Below, one piece after another: positions 22,134 to 34,180 of a stretch of DNA of 64,000 bases. The position numbers were made by a program, and so were the translations under genes. The stretch covers positions 31,756,597 to 31,820,596 of the forward strand of contig NC_092799.1 in assembly GCF_918797505.1 (NCBI RefSeq), given 5' to 3'. This DNA comes from Bemisia tabaci. Its lineage: Eukaryota; Arthropoda; Insecta; Hemiptera; Aleyrodidae. Within the stretch, counting starts at the first letter, position 1. Each line of letters opens with the position of its first letter. Below the pieces are notes generated by a model. The model saw nothing but the letters and a program-made list of their open reading frames with translations. It was not told the origin of the DNA and did not search any database.

Positions 22134-22330
22134 CCGACGCCGCAAGTTTGAATAATCGCATCAAACACAGTGCGGCCGGTGCAGGGCTGGCGCGCACGGC
22201 GCAGAACACATAGTAACGCCTTACAAGACCGCAGGATACTTCATGCAGTACGCGCATAGCACGTTCCGCGCTCCGCATAGTATGGCGCCTTACAAGTCTG
22301 CAGGATACTTCAAGCATTGCGCGTCTACCA
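22134..22330 (-). repeat. Satellite-like units, inverted orientation
   Basis: Two blocks about 72 bp apart, GCCTTACAAGACCGCAGGAT then ACTTCATGCAG, and GCCTTACAAGTCTGCAGGAT then ACTTCAAGCATTGCGCG, are reverse complements of the unit at 2986-3060. AAACACAGTGCGGCCGGTGC near 22165 matches the GACCGCACTGTGTTT part. The stretch is GC-rich compared with its flanks. An open frame on the minus strand follows from the repeat, not from a gene. Confidence 0.55.
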
Positions 22331-22970
22331 CGGTGCGCGCTCAGGTCGTTGAAAAGTCGTATTATCTGGGTGTCGAGCCTACCGTTACCTATCCCGGTGT
22401 ACGAAATTTCCGAACTGTGTAAATTGCGATTCAAGTCGTAAGTGGAGTTTTTTTACGCGTATTGAAAAAAGAAAAAAAAAATCAACTAAAATTAAAGTTT
22501 AATTTTGGATGAATTGAAGTCGTTGATAACTAAAAACATGTGTTCCAAATCACGGTGAAAATTCACTTTGTATACCTTTATACTCACGCCTTCTCTTTAT
22601 TCAACACGTGGACAGGCGTGAACATTAACACATTGTAACTTTCCTAACGAGGCGCTAGTCAGCTCAGTGCAAATGTGCTCACAACTTTTTAACATTCGCC
22701 TCTCTCCCCACCTTTATTGCGTTCTCCTTCGAGTTTCCAACTTTTGAAACCAAATTGAGCTCAATCGCTGTGCTAGTGTGCCAGATTTAAGGGCTGTAAT
22801 CAAATTCAATCAATTTTTTCATTATGAAGCATGAAAAAGGAAGGATTGACACAATTAATGTTTTACATCGCTCCATTTATTTTTTAAAAAAAAAGTGGTT
22901 GAGGTAAACGTTACTACGGATCTGGGTGTTCCTTGGAAATTTCAAAACCACCTAGTGCGACACACACGCA

Positions 22971-22971
<1 letters not shown>

Positions 22972-23008
<37 letters not shown>
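22972..23008. repeat. A37 tract
   Basis: Uninterrupted run of 37 A, preceded by CACACACGCAC. It could be a retroelement poly(A) tail, but no retroelement body is recognisable upstream. Confidence 0.9.
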
Positions 23009-23009
<1 letters not shown>

Positions 23010-26000
23010 GGTAATCTGAAACATTGTATTTGAACATTGTAACTGGACAAACTTTCTGATCAATGAGACAATGTTTGATTGTGATCGTAGCTCTTAGATA
23101 CTCAAGAATGGAGAGTTTGCACGCTATTTTTTTATTGCTTCATCTGAAAGTGCCTAATGAGCTGAGTTCGCAATATTTTTCATAATTTTTTTCTGACATG
23201 GGAAATTGGAGAAAAATTGATTTAAAAGTGAGAAAATGTGCCACCTTGTGACGTCATCTGGCGGCATTTCCCATTTAAACACATGTATTTTAGCAGAATC
23301 GGTTATTTTGTCATATCTCCTCTAATAATTGCTCAATTTATGAATCAAGGGTATCTTCGTGTTCAGTTCACTCAAAGGATTCCACTTAAACAGGAAATTC
23401 ATCAAATTTCAGACCCTTGCAAATTCTCCATTGAAACATTATAAGAGAAAATCGATGACAAACGTTCACAGATAAAATGTAACTGTAAGCTTACTAATCA
23501 TGCTGTATGCCCGATTAAACCCATAATATCCGCATGAACGCCTCAATGATAACAATTTCCGCATCAAAAATTTCAAGTAGACCTAATTGGAAGGCTTTTA
23601 ATTAATCGTATAGAATATGAACTAATTAGAATTAAAACAATTTCTGTAGTTTAAACTGATAATCAGTTTGTAATAGTTTTCAAAAATGAAAAGTGGCATA
23701 ACATATGAAATAAGAGTATTATATGTAGCAGGATGCAATTCTTAAAAATTGGATTAATTTATCATGCCATTGGTACTACGGATATAATTATTTTGTTAAA
23801 AAATTAATTACCCCTCTGACATTAATTTTGCTGGCCCATGGCTCTGGGAAGATATGTACTTGTGGCGTTTGGGTGTCGCAGAACACCAGATTGCGTCGTA
23901 GGAGCGACTTATACGTATGTTATGTATGTAACTTCTTTGTGACAATGAGTGATTGCTGTGTGGGAGTTTCATTTTACGGATTATTAAACGCCCATGCAAA
24001 ATACAGTACGGAGTCAAATCTCATACTCACTTGGTAAATCACGTAATAACATGATAATGCACGTAAAATCATATTCGCTATTAATCGGCTTATCTGGGGG
24101 AAGATGACAACCGAGCTTTACCAAGTTTCACATCTCATATGCGATGGAAACTTTCATCTCTCGAGTCAAGAACTACCCTGGATGCCCATGCTATTATTAT
24201 GTAAAACGCATGCATACGCGGTGAAATATCTCTTTAGTTTGATTATACCACCGATGCCATGTATCTTAAAATGTAAAGATGTATCACAATAAAAAAAACA
24301 ATTTTTAGATTTCCACGAGAGAAATTTTTTGAGTTGGAATCTTGTCAGACCAACATGTCGATGGCTATCGAACAATGCCGCCTAACTAACAATTTTGGTG
24401 AAAATGAGTCAATAACTTTCCTGGATTCTACGACGAATACATAAGCTGATGCTTTTTTGTTTTGTTTAAATTTTGCATGAGAGCGCTGTAATTATGCTGT
24501 AATATGTATAACGAAAATTGCAAATGCCTAACCTCAAAATTATAAAAAATGGCGAAGTTTTGTCATCGTCCTGTAAAATCGTCAGTTTGGAGGTAGACGG
24601 TTTTGCTCCTTAGCCATCGATCTACGAAATATAATGTCCACTTAAAATGCACTTAATGAACGTTATAATAGATCCCCTGATTTCCCAAAGATGCAATTCA
24701 AGGTCATTGAATTGTCCTTGGTCAAGAAAATAAGGTATGTTCAGGAACTTCCTCACTCAGGACGGGATGCAATACAGTTTATGTTCATTGTTCATCCCTC
24801 TCTGATTCAGAGTTTTTTCTAAGCTGAATTATTCGTTCCAAGCTGGTCTACATTTAGTTCTCAACAGTAGATACGAATTGAATTTATGGCAAAAAACATG
24901 ATGAATGCTCAAAACTTTTCACACAGACTCATACATTTTGTCCTCCTGGAGCTTTTGAGGAAATGTTTCTAGATCCGCACTCAGAGATTCTCTCTCAAAT
25001 TAAAAGTATATCAATGACAAGGGACAATGACATGCAGTAAGAATAATGAATATGCAAAGAAAGCTTATCAAGGACGAAAAAGATAACTCAAAAATCATTA
25101 CTGGAATTTTGAAACCTTTTAAGCAAATAAATCTCAAAACTCATTTTATTCTCCTGAGCTCTGACGTAAATAGCCGTTCATCGTCTTAAATCAACTGACT
25201 AACAAGAGCAAACATTTTGGGGTGTTGAGAAAAGCATGTATGTAAGGTTGAAATATTAAACAGAACCTAACTTCAGAAGCTCTAATGAGTACCACATTTT
25301 TCAATATCGAGAGGAGTCGCTATTTTTGGAACGTTCTCTAATGGCATTTAATGTTTCATAAATAAAGTAGAAATAATGCTTTTTCATTCAAAATTTAGTT
25401 CAGTTTTTGGAGTAGCCAGGCAAGAAAACCTTTCAATGATGTTCTGTTTCTATTAAGTCTATTCGATATGGCTAACTCTCTCAACTCGTTTACAAATGCA
25501 ACATCTTTAACCCGCAATATCTCTCGCACGGCTCTTATGCTAAGCCGACATCATAATACAGGAGCTAAATGAGGGTTCAAAGTAAATTAAGTGTTCCTAA
25601 ACAGCATGATAAGGTACTCCCAGCATCTTCAAATTGCATATGCTTGTTTTATCTGCCTCCCACAAGTTTCATCCGCGTCACGCGAGAATCCGTGCGTTTG
25701 ACATACGGTTGTCCTCCGAGTGAAAGTTGCAAAGTAATTATTTGCGTTAGGAAGTTCTTTGCTACCAAAGTTTGTCAACGCCGAATCAAACCCTACTGAG
25801 CACACTCGTGTCCTGAGTTTCGTCGACTTTTATCTCCTCTCAAGACTTCGCAAACATCGAGCCGCAAGCCGCGAGGAGGGGTAGGGGAGGGGGTACGAAA
25901 ATCCCTAAAACTATTTATACAGGAGTGGAAATTCGCCTAATGCCGCTCCTTATGCACGCCTCATTGCAGTATAAGATTTGGCAGTATGAAGACCTTAGTC

Positions 26001-26610
26001 GGGAGCAAGAATGCGGTAAGTTCTAATACGAGGCATTAGAGAGGCGCTTATAGTGGTCAACGGGGCTGTAAAGTGAGCAGTCACATAAGCATTAAGTCTA
26101 ATTATACATTTTGGACCTTCTTAGCTTTGTTTTCCCCACGAAATGGTGTGGACCCAGCACTGTTTCTCCACCTTGTTAAGCATGTACCGTTGCATTTGCC
26201 TTGGAAACGCAAATCATTTCGTGCAAGAAAAAAACAGTTTTAGGCAAAAAATATTGATTTGAATTTTTGATACTCAGCTTTTTTAATACTCGCAAGAGTA
26301 TCGATTGAAAATTTCCAGCCATAATGTGCACCATTGACGATGCTATAAACGTTTGAAATGAAAAAATCTTCGGACTCCCAACATCGCCGGCAAACCTTAC
26401 CAGCGATTTTCTCAAATTCCCCATTTTTTGTCCTCAAATTCGAAATTGCTGCCTATGGGTCGATTTTTGACATTTTTGGATGTTTTTTTATAATCAAATC
26501 ATGCGCAATAAACCCATGAGTCTACCTTGTATAGTTATCTCAAACCTCCACCCGAGGAATATTTCGCCCTGATTTTATTGCCACATTTTTATCTTTTTTT
26601 GTAACAGTGA
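23009..26610. other. No gene recognised
   Basis: Long AT-rich stretch. The open frames near 23.24, 24.1 and 25.57 kb look random. The GTGACGTCATCTGGCGGC segment at about 23.25 kb has a dispersed-repeat feel, but no second copy lies in this window. Confidence 0.35.
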
Positions 26611-27198
26611 GCTTCACTAAAAGCTCAGTGGAGAGGACACTCAACTAACGAGCGCTCGGCGGCGGGCGACCTGGTGATGGTGACGCAGGTCGCTGACTTT
26701 GCCGGAGCACACGACTCGGGAATCAAGAAAAACCGCCAAGTACTGAAGCGGGCCGCCCAGGCCGGCCCGCTAGATGGAGTCCCGAGTCTGATACAAAGGA
26801 GCTGGCCTGTCGGGCGGGCGTCGAACGCCCCAGTGGCGGACCGCTGACAAGCCGGGGCCAAGCCCGAGGCCAAAACCGCGCAAATCTGTGTCACTCCAAA
26901 CTCTGAGGCCTCGGGCTCGGACTTCGACGCCGAGGGGTTCTCGAGGCTGCTCGCCGGTCGTGGTGGACGCCGTCTCTCCTCCGTAGCCGTCGGGCGGGTC
27001 TCCGGTGCTATATGCCGGGTGACTCGATGGTGGGTGATTTCGCCCGCCGCATAAGTCCTTGGGAGGGGGCGGTCGTTAGGGGACTCCGCTAAACGGGCCC
27101 TCGTAGGCTTTGTCAAGGAGTAGACCGTCCCCTTGGCGCTAGGAACAGCCATCGCTGAGGCCTGTAGTACGTCCCCCACTCAAATCCAAGTAATATAA
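26611..27198 (+). pseudogene. GC-rich decayed coding-like block, possibly retroelement ORF1
   Basis: A strikingly GC-rich block in AT-rich surroundings. On the plus strand one frame stays in register over the whole block (about 195 codons), broken only by stops at 26845 (TGA after CGC), 27052 (TAA) and 27121 (TAG). The frame reads like protein, with segments GDLVMVTQVADFAGAHDSG, then IKKNRQVLKRAAQAG, then KTAQICVTPNSEASGSDF and DAEGFSRLL. Acidic/Ser-rich segments followed by Arg-rich ones suggest the N-terminal part of a non-LTR retrotransposon ORF1 (Gag-like), but there is no zinc knuckle or other diagnostic motif. The opposite strand is open for 184 codons (26625-27179), with a Pro/Ala/Arg-rich product typical of the antisense of GC-rich coding DNA. 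The strand and identity are therefore inferences. Confidence 0.4.
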
Positions 27199-27783
27199 TT
27201 TGAGTGCGCATCCTTACCATAAACGCTACCCGTTCAAGTTAAAAATTCCCTGTTAAGTAAAAACTACTGCCAGGTGTTTTTATTGAGGAATATCTTCATT
27301 GACATTTTCTTCGGCGAGCTATTTTTGGGCGCTTCTGGGTACCAGATGCGCCCTTTCCAACCGTTCGACTCCCCCGATGTAACATGTACTATACTACATA
27401 CCGTTTTGCCTTATGGGTAATGACGCCATTCTGGTACACCCGGGAAAATTTCATTTTTTTCTGCATCTGGTATTCGTAAAAGTTTTCGTGAAATGTTTTG
27501 CTTTTAAGTATAACAATCTCGCACGGGCGTATTACCTGGTTAAACTATTTTGGGGCTTCGTTATGCTTAAATGCCTCATATTCGAGGTTGTAGTTTCAGA
27601 TTGATTCGAAAAAATCACGAACAGTCACGTGATCTCTTCATTTTAGTGACGTATTACTGTGCTATTTTGTGATTGGTTCATTTTCTCGGCGCAGCATCGT
27701 CAAGCGTCAGCTGTTTGCGGCTCTGGGTTGAAGGTTTAAGGTTATGTCAGAGAGAATAGAAAGTTAGAGGCCCGACTCGATGC
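27199..27783. other. No feature recognised
   Basis: Flank between the GC-rich block and the hAT-like element. Nothing named. Confidence 0.35.
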
Positions 27784-27791
27784 TAGGTAAC
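27784..27791. repeat. Left 8-bp target-site duplication
   Basis: TAGGTAAC, repeated exactly at 28715-28722 on the other side of the element. Confidence 0.9.
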
Positions 27792-28714
27792 CATAGAGTA
27801 CAATAGAGTCGCAAAGTACTGGAGCGGCGATGAAGCCAATCCATGAACAGGCGTTTCCGAGCCGCGTGTGCTCCGAAAATAGTGAACCATTTGCGAACCC
27901 AACGGCATTTTGTAACACGGCGGCTTATGGAGAAATCAAGAACTGCTTGTGTTTTTTAGGTATTTTATAATTCAATCAGCATTAATTTTTGCAAATTTTG
28001 CTATTTAAAGGTAGTCAAAGCCATAATGAATCCATTGATGTATATTACTCCTGGATAATATTCATATTGGGATTTAATTTCTGACTTATACCAAGTGTGA
28101 ACCAACCGGCATTTCTTATCACGGCGGCTTACGGGAAAAGCAACGACTGCCCGTGTTTTTTCGACATTTTTTAATTCCATCGATATTAATTTGTGCAAAT
28201 TTTGCTATAATTAGATAGTCAAAGTCATAATGAATCCATTGATGTATATTACTCCTGGATAAAATTCATATAGGAATTTAATTTCTGACTTATACCAAGT
28301 GTGAACCAACCGGCATTTTTTTACACGGTGGCTTATGGAGAAATCAACAACTGCTTGTGTTTTTTCGACTTTTTTTAATTCCATCGGTATTAATTTGTGC
28401 AAATTTTGCTTGAAATAGATATTCAAAGCCATAATGAATCCATTAATGTATGTTACTCCGAGATAATATTCATATATGGACTCAATTTCAGACTTATTAC
28501 CGGCCTACTTATTTTAGCTGGTTCAGTGTGTGTCTGTCTAGCCGACGAACGGAGCCGAGTCGGGACTGTCGGGAGTGGGGAGCGCTGAGCGCGAGTCTCT
28601 GCGTATGCGTCATCGCTAGTCGCCGCACACTAGTCTCCGGAGAACTGGACAAAACAGCCTCGAAAAGTGACTTCATCGGCGATCCAGTACTTTGCGACTC
28701 TATTGTACTCTATG
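27792..28714. mobile_element. 923-bp non-autonomous hAT-like transposon
   Basis: A perfect 32-bp TIR begins CATAGAGTACAATAGAGTCG and ends CAAAGTACTGGA. It is mirrored at the right end and followed by imperfect pairing through CGATGAAG. Exact 8-bp flanking duplications (TAGGTAAC) fit hAT or P-type transposition. The interior holds three 204-bp tandem units (27893 to about 28503) and a GC-rich right part (28530-28680), and no transposase. It must have been mobilised by an enzyme encoded elsewhere. Identical TIRs and an exact TSD suggest a fairly recent insertion. Confidence 0.88.
27893..28503. repeat. Three tandem 204-bp units inside the hAT-like element
   Basis: Unit starts are marked by GTGAACCAACCGGCATTT (GCGAACCCAACGGCATTT in unit 1) at 27893, 28097 and 28301, a spacing of exactly 204 bp twice. 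Shared inner phrases are ACACGGCGGCTTATGGAG, AATCCATTGATGTATATTAC and TTTAATTTCTGACTTATACC. Units differ by scattered substitutions. Confidence 0.9.
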
Positions 28715-28722
28715 TAGGTAAC
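28715..28722. repeat. Right 8-bp target-site duplication
   Basis: TAGGTAAC, identical to 27784-27791. Confidence 0.9.
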
Positions 28723-31340
28723 TGAAACAGATGCGCTCGCAGCGCGCTCGCTGGCAACGTACGCAACTACTATTTTCTATTGTTTTCCAGAGACTAGCGG
28801 CGGGTATGTTGCTGCCGGACCACCTTCACGTAGGCAATTTGTTATACATCGTCCGTCCGCAATACTCTCGCTTGGCCGTATGAAAACGTTCCTCGCATGC
28901 GCAGTGTTAAAGAAGCGCCCTCCGACGCGTTCGCGTTGGAACTGCTTGTTTTTTTTGTAGTTCTTCAAATTCTACGCGTTTCATCATGAAAATCATTGGA
29001 AACTGTGTAATGGGCTAATGCTTTTCCAAAATGTGAGACATTTTTCGGCCAAATTTTTGTAGCCTTTGAATTTTTGCAGCACTTTCTGGTATAATCGTAG
29101 CGGATTGAAAGGAAGAATCGATTCTTGCTTTCAGCTAATCGCTATAAAAATACGTTCAAAGGCTGTTGGAGAAACCGAAATCATTGCATAAAATTGTTAG
29201 AGCAATGCCCTCTCGGACTAGTTGGGTCAATTCTCGAGTTATTTTGATTCTCCTGAAACACTGAAACAAAAGACCACCACATAATCCAGAAAACATTTTC
29301 TCATATATTCAGAATTTTACTCTGTTTTATTATCATTAATCAACCTTATTGTAACCTACAGGTTTAAACATAAACTATTTTACTTCACAAAATAGAAAAC
29401 GATTTCCGAAAACTACAACTTCGCACCCGGTTAGTAGAAATGATTTAGAAAATGATCGAATGGTAAATGCATCCTCATCTTTTACTTCATCACCCTTTTG
29501 TTCGTTTGCCAATTATTGAATTAAAGCAAATTCATAGCTCGAAAAAGACTGCATTGCAGATATTAGTGATCGTAATCGGGAACATCGCCTCCGCAATGAC
29601 TCGGAAAATATATTTCTCACGGGTTCTCCCCAGTCGTGTGGAAAAAATTAAGCCGCGACGAAAGCTTCAATTGAACTCAATAGTCAGGTGCACACACATT
29701 GTTGCCACATTTTTTGAAGCATCCGACAAGCATCCGAATGTCGTTCCGATACCTGATCGTTTAGACTCTTCATGTAGAATGTTCTGACATTTACGAAACA
29801 TTCTTTTAAGTTTTTACGTCAACTTCAGTAATACAAAAAACTAAAACCGCAAATCGTCATCATGTTTAGACGGCTTTTGTCAGAAATTTTCCAAAATATG
29901 CCGATTTAGTCCCAAACTAGAACGCTATTTACAATACAGACGCGCAAAATTATACAGCCAACATCCTTCTTGTAAACTCACAGTAACCATGCTTACGATC
30001 ATTCATTATTTGGTCATAATTGTGTCATTTTAAATACGCTGGATCATTCTATTTCATCCCCAGGGAATAAGCAATAATTTTACCCATCACCGAGAATTCC
30101 TATTAATTTCCCTACATTTTAATGTTCTTTCTGATTTTATCACATCAAGCAAACACAGTCGAATTATCTACCATCAAAAGATGAATTCGATGAATTGACC
30201 GACAGTTTCTACTAATTTATCGGTCATTTTAATAAATTTTCCTCGGATTTTTTTTTTCTTTCTTTTTTTGGGTTCAACCATATTCCACCTTCATAAAAGA
30301 CTTCACAAATAAATTAGTAGGTAAAAGATTCCTTGGAGTCTACGAAATACCCAAGAATACGAAACGCCCTAGGCATAGCTTTATAAATGTGTAGTGATAA
30401 AGTAAAAAGAGGGGAAGATTAAGGCGCGAGAGGAGGGAGAAAATCTCACCGAAGTCTTCTTATCCCTCTCCATCTCAGGCAACAAATCTCGGAAAAGTTC
30501 CAAGGCCGCCGAGGATAATCCTTTAAAATATCTCTCACTCAATTTAAATTAATTCAAATCAATTCATTTGACTCGTGGCACTTTGGAAGCCGCGATCTCC
30601 TCACACGTAGCTACCGCGATCGGGGCGAGACACCGAGAAATTCAATTTTCCGCGGCGTGACCCACGCACAAAGAGTAAATGTTAGGTCCGCACGACAAAA
30701 GACTTAACCAATGTCTTTTCTACTCTCACTCGAGTACAGTTTTTACAGTTAATATGATTACCAATAAAAAGTGTACGTGTGCATTTTATTTAATGACTCT
30801 TTCAAGGATCGTTCAAATTTTTTGTCGTCATAGTTCTAGAAATATCTTTGGGTACATAGCACCCCTTCACTTTTGACCTCTATATTTTACTCTATGATGA
30901 CAAGATATTTCTTGTATATATGTATGTCTCCTAGGTTACGCTCCACGTTTAGTTCAAAAGCGTCTTGCAGCGCTCTCTTTCGTCCGCGCAAAACCACTTT
31001 TACTTATTGACGAGGTGCTGCGGTGAACGCTCTCCAACGTCTTAACGTTGGAATCGTCGTCTTGTTTTATTTTCCGAATGATTTTCCAACTTCTCCACTC
31101 AGTGATGCTAAGTGATAAAGAAATTTTCAGATTTTCACGTGAACATGGATGTGAAATTTGGGCATAATTATTGTGCAATTGACAACATAGCCTAGACTAT
31201 TTGAAACGTCGGAACCGCGGGAGGCCATTAAGTCACTAGTGGGCGCGCCGATGACGATAGTTTGCTCGTGACGTTTTGGTTGTCTGTTTAAATATGAGAT
31301 TTCACGGCTGATAAAGAGTTGCCATATTCTACTAAGAGTA
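28723..31340. other. No gene recognised
   Basis: The first 240 bp are GC-richer, with phrases such as GCTCGCAGCGCGCTCGCTGG. The rest is AT-rich. A plus-strand open frame near 29.47-29.79 kb has no recognisable family or splice context. Confidence 0.35.
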
Positions 31341-31597
31341 TACTGCCATGCTAAGGAAGAACGCCGTATGAACCTTCAAGCGTTGTCCAATTCCCAGTGA
31401 TGAAACACGAATTCCCTGGTAAACTTATGAATATTTTTCTTCCATTTTTTCAGATAATTTTGTTCGCAATTTCACCTAAAGTTCCTGAAAATTTCAAGGA
31501 AAAGTATTCATATCTTTTCTCAGAAATGAACATTTTATTGAAGGAAATTTGGCAACTCTCGAATGTTCATACGGCGTTCTTCCTTAGCTTGGCAGTA
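31341..31597. mobile_element. Intact CTGCCGTGCTAAGG foldback MITE (257 bp)
   Basis: Ends TACTGCCATGCTAAGGAAG and CTTCCTTAGCTTGGCAGTA are inverted. The TIRs continue inward as AACGCCGTATGAAC and GTTCATACGGCGTT. TA lies next to both ends. The interior includes TTATGAATATTTTTCTTCC and TTTTCAGATAATTTTGTTCG. No coding capacity. This is the best reference copy for the family. Others are at 17724-18216 (interrupted), 47731-47971 and 56479-56723, with fragments at 7575-7633, 18785-18823 and 57002-57058. Confidence 0.85.
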
Positions 31598-31839
31598 TAG
31601 CAATAGAGCGCTACGTATCAAAGTATTTATTACGGATATTAGATACCGGGGCCTGTGTTTTAAAAGGAGGAGAGGTAAAAGAGGGAAGAAACAAAAATGG
31701 GAAAAAGAACAAAAGGGGCAATATGAGAAAAGAAAACATGGACGGAAAGAACGAGAGTAGAAAGGAGGGGAAGAAGAAATATGGTGTAAAATATGGATGC
31801 GGAGACGAACTAATGAAAGGGGCATCCCCGCATCCACTA

Positions 31840-33293
31840 TCTATATATTTAATATCCTAAGGCCTTTTTTGGCCTCATACAGTTTGTGCTAATTCGATCT
31901 CGGAAACTACTGGACCGATTTTGCTCGGATTTGTTTTAAATGAAAGCTCTTAGGCTGTAGACGTGCCAACATTCCTTAGTTTTTCGATTTGCGAGACCGA
32001 CGTTGCAAAATTTACCTCGATTTGGTAACGACATGCTTGCGTTTTTGACGTTGGACAGTTTGTGCTAATTCGATCTCGGAAACTACTGGACCGATTTTGC
32101 TCGGATTTGTTTTAAATGAAAGCTCTTAGGCTGTAGACGTGCCAACATTCCTTAGTTTTTCGATTTGCACGACCGACGTTGCAAAATTTACCTCGATTTG
32201 ATAACGACATGCTTGCGTTTTTGACGTTGGACAGTTTGTGCTAATTCGATCTCGGAAACTACTGGACCGATTTTGCTCGGATTTGTTTTAAATGAAAGCT
32301 CTTAGGCTGTAGACGTGCCAACATTCCTTAGTTTTTCGATTTGCACGACCGACGTTGCAAAATTTACCTCGATTTGATAACGACATGCTTGCGTTTTTGA
32401 CGTTGGACAGTTTGTGCTAATTCGATCTCGGAAACTACTGGACCGATTTTGCTCGGATTTGTTTTGAATGAAAGCTTTTAGGCTGTAGACGTGCCAACAT
32501 TCCTTAGTTTTTCAATTTGCGCGACCGACGTTGCAAAATTTACCTCGATTTGATAACGAAATATTTTCGTCTTTGCCGCTGGACGAGTCATAAGGTTGGG
32601 GGACCTCCCACCCTCTGATTTTCCGTTTCCCTCTCCACGTAAACCCATCCCTACCTGCCGTTAGTACGTGTCACCCTTCTGCTCTGGCATGGGTCCTTTG
32701 TCAGTATCACTCCCTTTCCTATGCCGTCTGACTCGGAACACCTACTACGCATTTCCTCCGTCGAATTGCTCATAATCAGTTTTCGGTCTGTCCAGGTTTC
32801 TCAGTAGTGCGTCTAGAGTTTTGCTTTCATGATTTTATCATTATAGTTTTTTTTTACATGAAAATTACTTAATTTTGATGTGTATTTTTCAGAAGATAAT
32901 TTTCCTTTTTACGGCAGCACAGGTTTTATTAATAATTAACTTTTTTACAGCAGCTCATGTGTTCTTCCAAGAGAATCGGTGATTAATGTTCACCCTTTCG
33001 CAATGTTAAATTTTCACAAAGTGTTTTTAATTTTCTTTTCAAGGAGTGTTTTTTATTTTTCAAAGATGTTTCTTTTTCTAGAAGTAGGTGGTTATCATTA
33101 TCAGTTTCTTATTCTTTGTTTTTGAATTTATCATTTTTTTATCATTTAAAATTTTCCTGGAAGTCCTCTAATTACTCGTAGTAGCAAAATTTGGCTGTAG
33201 CCAACATTCACTCTCGGAGCGAGTGACTGGGGGTCCAGGGGGCGAAGCCACCGGCTAGCGGCGCAAGCGAGCGTAGCGAGCTGAAGCAGCTAG
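31840..33293 (+). mobile_element. 1454-bp non-autonomous Helitron-like element
   Basis: The 5' end is A|TCTATATATTTAATATC and the 3' end is GAAGCAGCTAG|T, i.e. 5'-TC...CTAG-3' placed between a host A (31839) and T (33294). This is the Helitron insertion signature. There is no TIR or target duplication. A small hairpin, AGCTG-AAG-CAGCT (33279-33291), sits at the 3' end, somewhat closer to the terminus than usual. The GC-rich 3' tail (33220-33290) with GCGAAGCC and GCGAGCGTAGCGAGC contrasts with the AT-rich body. The body holds four 176-bp tandem units and no Rep/helicase frame, so it is non-autonomous. Confidence 0.75.
31880..32583 (+). repeat. Four tandem 176-bp units in the Helitron-like element
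   Basis: CAGTTTGTGCTAATTCGATC begins units at 31880, 32056, 32232 and 32408, each exactly 176 bp apart. Units 1-3 are almost identical. Unit 4 has several substitutions and degrades after about 32570. Unit hallmarks are GGAAACTACTGGACCGATTT and CTTAGGCTGTAGACGTGCC. Confidence 0.95.
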
Positions 33294-34180
33294 TATCAGG
33301 AGTAAATTCGTAGGCAATCCTTTTATTCAAATACCTTCTAAGTCTACAAATCCCATATTTCTACTTTAAGGAGGGCAAACCGCATCTCATACTGAGATTA
33401 TTTTTGAGGTTGATTGCAGTTTCCGAAAGCTTTCACGACTTTTTGCTGTATCAGAGAAATCGGAAAAAAAATTTAAAAGAAAGTACAGAAAGAGAAAATT
33501 ATTGTTGATCTATCTAATTAATAATATCCTGGGGAAGGTATATTTGTCGGTGTTTTTGTTTACACGTGAATTTTTCAGCGCTTTTTTCATTCAATAGGGG
33601 CGTGTTGAAGTTATGGACCTCTACTGTTCACCCGTAAGTCAAGATGGAGTATCCTCAAAATGCTTCCACCGCGAGTTATAAATAAATGACAATTTTTCAA
33701 TGCAAGCCGTAAACTGCCGTCTTCGAAACGCGGTGCCCTGTCTCCATCCGCCTGAAAATGGTTCACCTTGCCAAAGCCCCCCGATCGTAAAAGTTCCCGT
33801 AAACATATCCTCTTTCCCTGCTCCCAAAGGCGGAATAAATTATTCGGGGAGCATATTCATATTTTAATCGCAAAAAGGGGACCGCAGCGTTGAACGGGAG
33901 TCGACAATATCGAGCCGTCCTTCTCTCTCCTGTCACACACATTTCCTCTTTTTCTTCTTTCTCTTTGCGTTTCTATGCTGTCGCATTATCGTCCTTTTCA
34001 AATTAAAGGCACCAACGGAAGTCGACGAGTATAAATAATCCCTTATCTAACCCTTTGTCATAAGTCTAATCTATGACTGCCCAAATTGTTTCCCCACCCG
34101 AGACGGCTTCTTTGCTTTCACATCGTTGCCAATAAATTTCCTCCGAAAATTTATATTTATGCGCGAATATGAACATAAAA
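33294..34180. other. No feature recognised
   Basis: AT-rich sequence after the Helitron-like element. No gene or repeat named. Confidence 0.35.

Noticed and set aside
22972..23008. A37 as the tail of a processed pseudogene
   Set aside because: No exon-like or retroelement coding sequence is recognisable upstream, and no target duplication was seen.
26625..27179. 184-codon minus-strand open frame
   Set aside because: Pro/Ala/Arg-rich product typical of the antisense of GC-rich coding DNA. The plus strand reads more like protein. Kept only as part of the decayed block.
27340..27380. tRNA-like T-arm (GTTCGACTCCC)
   Set aside because: No matching D-arm, anticodon arm or acceptor stem could be formed around it.
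31880..32583. CRISPR-like array
   Set aside because: Units are contiguous 176-bp tandem repeats without spacers, and lie inside a eukaryotic Helitron-like element.
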